From contig WPIO01000018.1 in assembly GCA_009760855.2 (NCBI GenBank), positions 2,032,501 to 2,096,500 on the forward strand: DNA of 64,000 bases, in the 5' to 3' direction. The notes beneath the pieces are model-generated. The model was given only the letters and a program-made list of their open reading frames with translations, was not told where the DNA came from and searched no databases. Both the position numbers and the translations under genes were made by a program. Source of the DNA: Cristatella mucedo (taxonomy: Eukaryota; Bryozoa; Phylactolaemata; Cristatellidae). Shown in pieces: positions 58,763 through 64,000 of the stretch (position 1 is the stretch's first letter; the number at the start of each line of letters is the position of its first letter).

Positions 58763-59920
58763 GCGGCTATTCACGCGCGAGGATGCAATGAGCAAACCCT
58801 GCTGCTAGTAATGTCGAAATCTTTCCGGAGCCGGGGCCTCGATCCGGTCGTCTGCCTCTACAACTAATTTACAGCCAAACGGCCCGGCTATAGATGTGGT
58901 GGTTCTAAATGTCAAATTAACGACAGAACACTGACGCCGCCACCAGCGCTTGAGAAAGAAAGCTTAATGGAAAAATAAAAAGTAAAGATAAATGAAATAA
59001 AAGCGTCATTTATGTAGTAGCAAGCAAGCCTTCTCGACAAGCACTCCTCCTCTTGCCGCTCGGAAAAAAGGATTGGTTCCTGCAGGACTTACTCCTATGA
59101 CCAGAGAGCGAATTCAGAGCAACTTGCGCCTAGGAATAAGATCAGAAAGCATGATAGAAGAAAATGGCGCTGTTTCAGCCGTACTTATGATGTCAAGAAA
59201 AAGTGGGCTGTAGCTTTTTCTTAAATATCGTTTCGTCTGGAAATTTCGCAATGCCGTTCGGGATTAAACTCCTTGATTTGGGAGCATCCAAACTTAAGGC
59301 AGGGTCTCCGCAGGTTTTGAAGTTAGTTAGAGGTCTAGTTGAACTACGTGATTCACATTAGCAAGCTATGCGATTTAAGAATGCATATTTAGACATGTCA
59401 AACAACGCAGCAATTGATACTAATTTGCCTTCAATCGACTCTGTCACCCTTCTATTTAACAAAGACATCAGAAAGCCTCTAATTGCTCACTGTGTCGTAG
59501 CGATAGTTAGTCCGAACTTATTCCTCTTTCAAAGCCGCTCTTGCTAAAATCTAGGCTCATTGAAGCACTGAACTTTTACCGTCGCTTGCTCGGAAAGTCA
59601 CTTTTATAATCCACCAATATACGCTTGCATACTCATTGCAACCCTAACGTTTGTGCACTCTAAAGCTTGCCTGCATGCAGCGTCTCGTTCGCACTTACCA
59701 CTTTCCCGAGGTATCCGCATACTCCAGCTAGCTTTAGGGGGCGTCAGCAGCAGATGCAGACTTGCTAGGATGCAGCAAGGGTCGCCTAAAGCTCTGCTCA
59801 ATTCCTGTCCAGTGTGTAAAGCCCAACGAGATCGTGCTTTAGCATAACGGTGACTGCGAAGGTGCCACAACTCAGTCGCAAGACCAGTAGATGTAGCCTT
59901 CCTCCAGTAGGGCATTGAGT
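58763..59920. other. Mostly unassigned; weak LINE remnant
   Basis: 59200-59290 in minus reading (FNPERHCEISRRNDI and a neighbouring frame with TIFKKKLQPTF) faintly resembles the L2-A ORF2 end. The rest has no assignment. Confidence 0.3.
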
Positions 59921-60492
59921 AATGTATCTCCGTCTGTAACTCCACAAAGCCGTAAAGACTATGTGGGTGTTACGCAGAAGAGTTTTGTATAGCGCACTCA
60001 CAGCCTAAGCGGCTTTCGGTACGCATTTGGTAGAAACAGACTTCGTCTTACGCAATAAAGAGAAAGTGGGAAGCATAGCAGAGTCAGAAGAGCAGTTCAG
60101 GTAGTGAATAGCATGGAAGTAGCAGCTCTGGACCGCTGGAAAGGATGAGCCATTGTCTGCAGCAGGAGAGTAGTTGTCGTTGCGTAAGAATTGTGAAAGC
60201 GAGTTCCACATACTAGGACCTTCAGAGCAAAAGCTTCTGTCGCCAACAGTCTTTAAGCGGAGGAATGGAACAGCTCATTTATTGTCCACACAGGACCTGA
60301 GGGCGCGAGCAGGCTGACACTGGTGCAGCAGTTCAGCTTGGTACGAAGGAGACAAGCCGTGGCGGGCCTTGTGGGTCAGCGTAAGAAATTTGCTCTGTAT
60401 CCGCTGCTCAACCAGCGTCCATCCTAGCTATTTTAGCAAAGAAGACACGTGCTCAAACCTCCGGGACTTGTAGGCTAGCCTTGCAGCCATTT

Positions 60493-60678
60493 TCAGTCAG
60501 CTGCAGTGGCCTTTGTTGCTTTCTTTGGTAGCCCAGCCAAAAGGGAGTAACAATAATCTAGCCGAGACAGAACTAAGAAGATAGTTAAATTTTTGGCAAG
60601 CCTCTGTGGAAGACCGCTCCTAATCTTGGATAGGGATCGGTCGTGATGGCTATCTGTAGAAGCAGAATCAGTCTTCAT
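60493..60678 (-). pseudogene. L2-B ORF2 C-terminal fragment
   Basis: 61 codons with LSRLDYCYSLLAGLPKKAT, matching the SRLDYCNSLLxGLP block that follows the palm/thumb in CR1/L2 ORF2. The continuation toward the C-terminus is frameshifted. Confidence 0.8.
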
Positions 60679-60764
60679 AATGACGCTTTTGAAATTGAGG
60701 TAGCTGTCGAAAATGACACCTAAATTCTAAGCGCGCGGTGATGATCGCATAACCACATTACCTA

Positions 60765-61208
60765 TTAGATGAGCAAAGCCTTTGATCCTGCCACACGCTT
60801 AGAGTGTCCCATAAGCAGCAGTTCGGTTTTATTGTCATTCAGTTTCGAGAAGTTTTCCGACATCCAGGATTGAATGTCGGCAAGGCAAGCATTCAGTTTC
60901 TCAGTTGCTGCAGCATATTTCGACGTCTTGAATGAAAAATATGGCTGAGTATTGTCAGCATACAAGTGATATTCTATTCCATAGCCCTTAATCACTTTTC
61001 CCAGAGGTTGAGTATAAATGGAGATCAGCAAGGAACCGAGTACAGACCCTTGAGGGACTCCACAGGTGACCCGTCTCGTGTATGAGACCAGACCCCCATT
61101 CGACACGGATTGAACAAGATCAGACAAGTACGATTTAAACCGCGCCCGTGCATCGTCTGCCAGACCGATCGTTGTTCTCAATCGTTCAAGTAGAACATCG
61201 TGAATCAT
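60765..61208 (-). pseudogene. L2-B reverse transcriptase palm
   Basis: A 147-codon uninterrupted frame. Motif A (LLDLSAAFDTMIH) begins just upstream of the first Met and is in frame. Then follow RFKSYLSDLVQSVS, the VPQGSVLG motif (CGVPQGSVLGSLL) and the catalytic box YADNTQ. The family norm is YADDTQ, so the second catalytic Asp is replaced by Asn, which should abolish polymerase activity. WMSENFSKLNDNKTELLLMG follows, as usual for L2. Confidence 0.92.
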
Positions 61209-61231
61209 GGTGTCGAACGCAGCTGACAGAT

Positions 61232-61537
61232 CTAGTAGAGCTGCGGCACTGACATTCCCGTCCTCGTTGTCACGTAGAATGTCATTTTTAACACGGAGGA
61301 GAGCAGTTTCAGTGGAGTGCTGCCTCTTAAACCCTGATTGAAATGTTTGTGAAATTTCCTTATTTTCAATATGCTCAACCTGCTGATTAGCAATAATTTT
61401 TCAAGAATCTCTGTCAAGAAAGAAAGAAGGAAAACTGGGCGATAGTTTGTAAGGCCCTCTGTATCTAATCCAGGCTTTTTAAGTATGGGTCTAACGATTG
61501 CTAATTTGATGGACTTGGGGATGACTCCTTTTCCCAA
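61232..61537 (-). pseudogene. L2-B reverse transcriptase fingers
   Basis: 101 codons with IPKSIKLAIVRPILKKPGLD, LTNYRPVFLLSFLTEILEKL and, after a shift, degraded FNQGLRGSTPLKLL. This is the N-terminal part of the reverse transcriptase (IKLAxVxPILKKPGLD...NYRPVSxLSFLSKILEK). A frameshift separates it from the palm frame downstream. Confidence 0.9.
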
Positions 61538-62178
61538 AGAATCAGTAAAAATCTTGGTTATGGCAGGGCTAAGTTGGTCTGCCAGTGAAAACCACAGAGA
61601 TGAGGTATAGGGTCTTCAGGAGGTGAGCTCTTTTTGCTATACCTTATTAAGGTAGCCACGTTGCATGCAGAAACCTCGGAAAACCTTTTAAGGAAGGTCA
61701 CAAGATGTGATTCCGTAATTGCTTTAGTCGCAGTGGCTTCATGGAGGCACGAATGTGCACAATTCTTTAGTAAAGAAGGCTGAAAACGTTTCGGTTGAGC
61801 CGTTTAGATCTGGGGCGTCAGACCTCTCAGCATTGGCCAGTAAATTGTTTACTGTCTTAAAAACCTGTTTAGGGTCCGACTGGCAGGAATTCAGCTTTTC
61901 AGAGAAAAAATAAGCCCTTGCTTTTTTAAGTTTTCGGGTGTAAACTCGAAGGAAGTCTTTGAAATTGACTAGATCCGCATCAGACCCTGATTTCTTAAAA
62001 CGATGTTCAAGCCTGCGCTTAACTCAGCGCATCGCTAGGAGTTTTTTTGGAAACTGAAAGGAATCTCCAAGACTCTGTATACGGATGCTATGAACGAGAG
62101 CATGCTTGTCAAGAGCACTCCTGAGTGTCATGTTCATTGTATCAGTAAGGGTATCAAGGCTGCCGGTCGAGTCTGAAT

Positions 62179-62496
62179 TCAGATCAAGAAGACCTGAACC
62201 ACAGATTTCAAAAACTTGTCTATGTCAATGCTTTGTAAGTTACGTCGCTTGACAAGTTCGACATTACCCTGTATGTACAGGGGAGCAGGAACAGTAAACG
62301 AGACCGAACGATGATCTGAGAGGGTCAGTGGGCACACCACAAGGTCAGCGGGAAGAACATCCTTAGCGATCACGAGATCTAGAACATGGCCACCGACGGG
62401 GAGGGGGGTATGATTAGCATGTTGAACCAAACCAAAATTCTCCAGGCGGTCATTCAAAATTCGCTTGTGAGTCGTCTCGCCGCTGATCTTTCTCAC
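62179..62496 (-). pseudogene. L2-B endonuclease C-terminus
   Basis: 105 codons with GGHVLDLVIAKD and LTLSDHRSVSFTV. These are the last motifs of the apurinic-like endonuclease domain, including the SDH catalytic triplet. The domain continues upstream across the microsatellite at 62512-62638 (remnant FVALLVCSINREET at about 62720). Confidence 0.85.
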
Positions 62497-62511
62497 TTGA
62501 TTTCAAGTAGA

Positions 62512-62571
62512 GAGAGAGAGAAAGAGGGAGAGAGAGAGAGGGAGAGAGAGGGAGAGAGAGAGAGGGAGAGA

Positions 62572-62638
<67 letters not shown>
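62512..62638. repeat. (GA)n microsatellite inside LINE
   Basis: GAGAGAGGGAGAG variants passing to pure GA, interrupting the L2-B endonuclease coding region. Confidence 0.96.
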
Positions 62639-62639
<1 letters not shown>

Positions 62640-62750
62640 ATGATTGTCGAAAGCGTCAAGAATATCGTAGCACTAAAACGAGTTTCCTCCCGATTGATGG
62701 AGCACACTAGCAAAGCTACAAATGGGGCGTAGCGGCTTCCACGTCCAGAC

Positions 62751-63131
62751 AAAACTATGTAGAAAACACTGCACTCACGATGATGCTGGGCTCAGGTGAC
62801 GCCTGACGGATACAGTAGAAGCCCTGAGCATTGGAATGACGAACGCCGGCTTGCAGATGCTGTAGAAACGCACATAGGTAGGCCACCAGTGGAGAAACAT
62901 GGCAGCAACGAAGAGCGTCCATACCTTAGAGCTCCATATATGACCAGTAGCACAAAGCACGCTACTGACTGGGATGGAGAGTTACAGGCACCTAAACCCA
63001 GTTACTGACGTACAGCAACTCTCGCACTGCTAAAAGTTCAGAGCACAGCTCAGCTCAACTGCTAAGACACACGTGGTTGCCTATACACGGCTTCGGCTTT
63101 TAGGATGCCTACAAAATGTCTTACTTTAGAG
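62751..63131. other. No gene recognised
   Basis: Short frames only. The last eight bases (ctttagag) may be the hAT target duplication. Confidence 0.35.
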
Positions 63132-64000
63132 CAGAGGTCGGCAAACTTTTCGGACTAATAGGCCATTTCAGGAGGATAAGAAGGCGCACTAGGCCAGAAG
63201 AAACCACGCCCACTCTGCTGCCCGCGAGTGAGCGTAGCCCAGAGATCAGAAAACTTTTTTTGGCCTATTAAGTCACTTCAGGAGTTCAAGTAGGTACACT
63301 AGGCCAGAAGAAAAAATGTGTTCAATGAAAGGTTTCTATTCAAAAGTATGGTTTGCTCAGTGGAACTTATGATGGTGCATGTTCTTAGAGAGGGCAACAG
63401 TGTTGGGCTCTAATGATGAGGAGTTCAGCAGCAGAAAGTCATTAGGGTATTGTCAGTGAGCTGAGAGCGCAGCTTCTTCTTACAAAATTTCATCTTCGAG
63501 AACAGCTGCTCGCAGGAATTAGTGCTGCCAAACATTGCGATCACGCGCTAACAACATTGGAAACTGAGCCTGCCACAGCTGACGGTAGAAGTAAGTCCCA
63601 GCGCAAGAAGTAAACTTCGACAAGAGAACGTCCGAAGCCGGTAGCTCAACCAAATCCAGTTGCACATGTTAGGGGGCATCGACGTAGGGAAAGTCAAAAG
63701 GAGCGCTGACGATTTTGCACTCCTGCGAATGAGAGCGCACATCAGTGAAGCTCGATGAGAATTCGTTCCGCAGGTTTGACAACGCGCCGACGCATTCTTC
63801 GTTATCAACGAGAGCTGCAGCACACTGGGCGAGGTACGGAAAATTGACGTAGTAGTCACCCTTATACAGCAGTCGGTAGTGTAGTCGGTCTCAATCCCGA
63901 GCGCTCGCACGAGTCGGTTGTGGAGGGAGCCACGAGGCCTGCGCTTGACGTGACGCCCTGACAGTCGGAACGTCTTCCACTGCCCTTCCCTTATGAGCCT
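63132..64000 (-). mobile_element. hAT (Buster-like) element, runs off window
   Basis: Starts at the terminal repeat CAGAGGTCGGCAAACTTTTC (63132) and carries a transposase remnant on the minus strand that continues beyond the window edge. A second, partial terminal-like sequence (CAGAGATCAGAAAACTTTTT) lies at 63239. The other terminus is outside the window. Confidence 0.75.
63445..63860 (-). pseudogene. hAT transposase C-terminal domain
   Basis: The minus strand reads FPYLAQCAAALVDNEECVGA, SNLRNEFSSSFTDVRSHSQE and APFDFPYVDAP, then a TAA stop, then VQLDLVELPASDVLLSKFTS and FYRQLWQAQFPMLLARDRNV. After a frameshift comes IAMFGSTNSCEQLFSKMKF with LRSQLTDNTL. The last block is the hAT dimerisation domain, and the whole resembles transposases related to GTF2IRD2 and Buster proteins. 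One stop and one frameshift make it inactive. The catalytic N-terminal part is beyond the edge. Confidence 0.85.

Larger units (their letters stand above)
59921..62750 (-). mobile_element. L2-B LINE, most complete copy
   Basis: A reverse-oriented element with endonuclease, reverse-transcriptase and 3' UTR parts in the right order, closing with ACGGAGATACATT at 59921. The 5' part is split by a (GA)n microsatellite at 62512-62638. The ORF is broken by frameshifts and stops. Confidence 0.9.

Overview
This is animal (metazoan) nuclear DNA. There are no prokaryotic gene runs. Non-LTR retrotransposon fragments, tRNA-derived SINEs, DNA-transposon remnants and many long (GA)n/(CT)n microsatellites fill most of it. 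One host gene is recognisable, a five-exon GADD45 homologue. Its wording (the LLEAFC block followed by a VDSAAKL block) looks somewhat more protostome than vertebrate, but the species cannot be named from the sequence.

The gene is at 30107-32270 (+), inside a GC-rich, CpG-rich stretch of about 28.2-33.6 kb. It encodes a 173-residue protein. Its first two introns sit at positions that, as I recall the gene structure, are the same as in vertebrate GADD45, and one further intron is additional. Upstream are a perfect p53-type half-site, a CCAAT box, a GC box and a TATA-like box. An AATAAA lies about 940 bp after the stop. GADD45 is a stress-response and cell-cycle adaptor, so this promoter layout is plausible but untested.

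The repeats fall into a few families. L2-A is a CR1/L2-type LINE ending in (ATT)n, with copies at 3.1, 8.1, 33.7, 51.1 and 57.1 kb and many tail fragments. L2-B is a second L2-like LINE ending in (ACATT)n; its most complete copy is 59.9-62.75 kb (-), with others at 37.5, 38.9, 47.4 and 29.2 kb. SINE-A has a tRNA-like head and a 3' end that copies the L2-A 3' hairpin, so the two look like a SINE/LINE partnership. SINE-B is a second tRNA-headed family. DNA elements include a hAT (Buster-like) transposase remnant at the right edge with a deletion derivative at 57.7 kb, a Tigger/pogo-like remnant at 36.1-36.8 kb, two hAT-type MITEs, and an unclassified AT-rich inverted-repeat family at 39.2-40.0 and 51.9-52.4 kb.

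Two structures stand out: an 814-bp near-perfect palindrome (42761-43574, two 402-bp arms, 10-nt loop) and a 195-bp inverted duplication of LINE endonuclease sequence (35050-35244 and 36188-36382). GC-rich islands at 19.6-21.5, 22.4-22.95, 24.0-25.5 and 26.6-27.2 kb contain long open frames on several strands. These look like compositional artefacts, though they could hold first exons or promoters of genes that cannot be recognised here.
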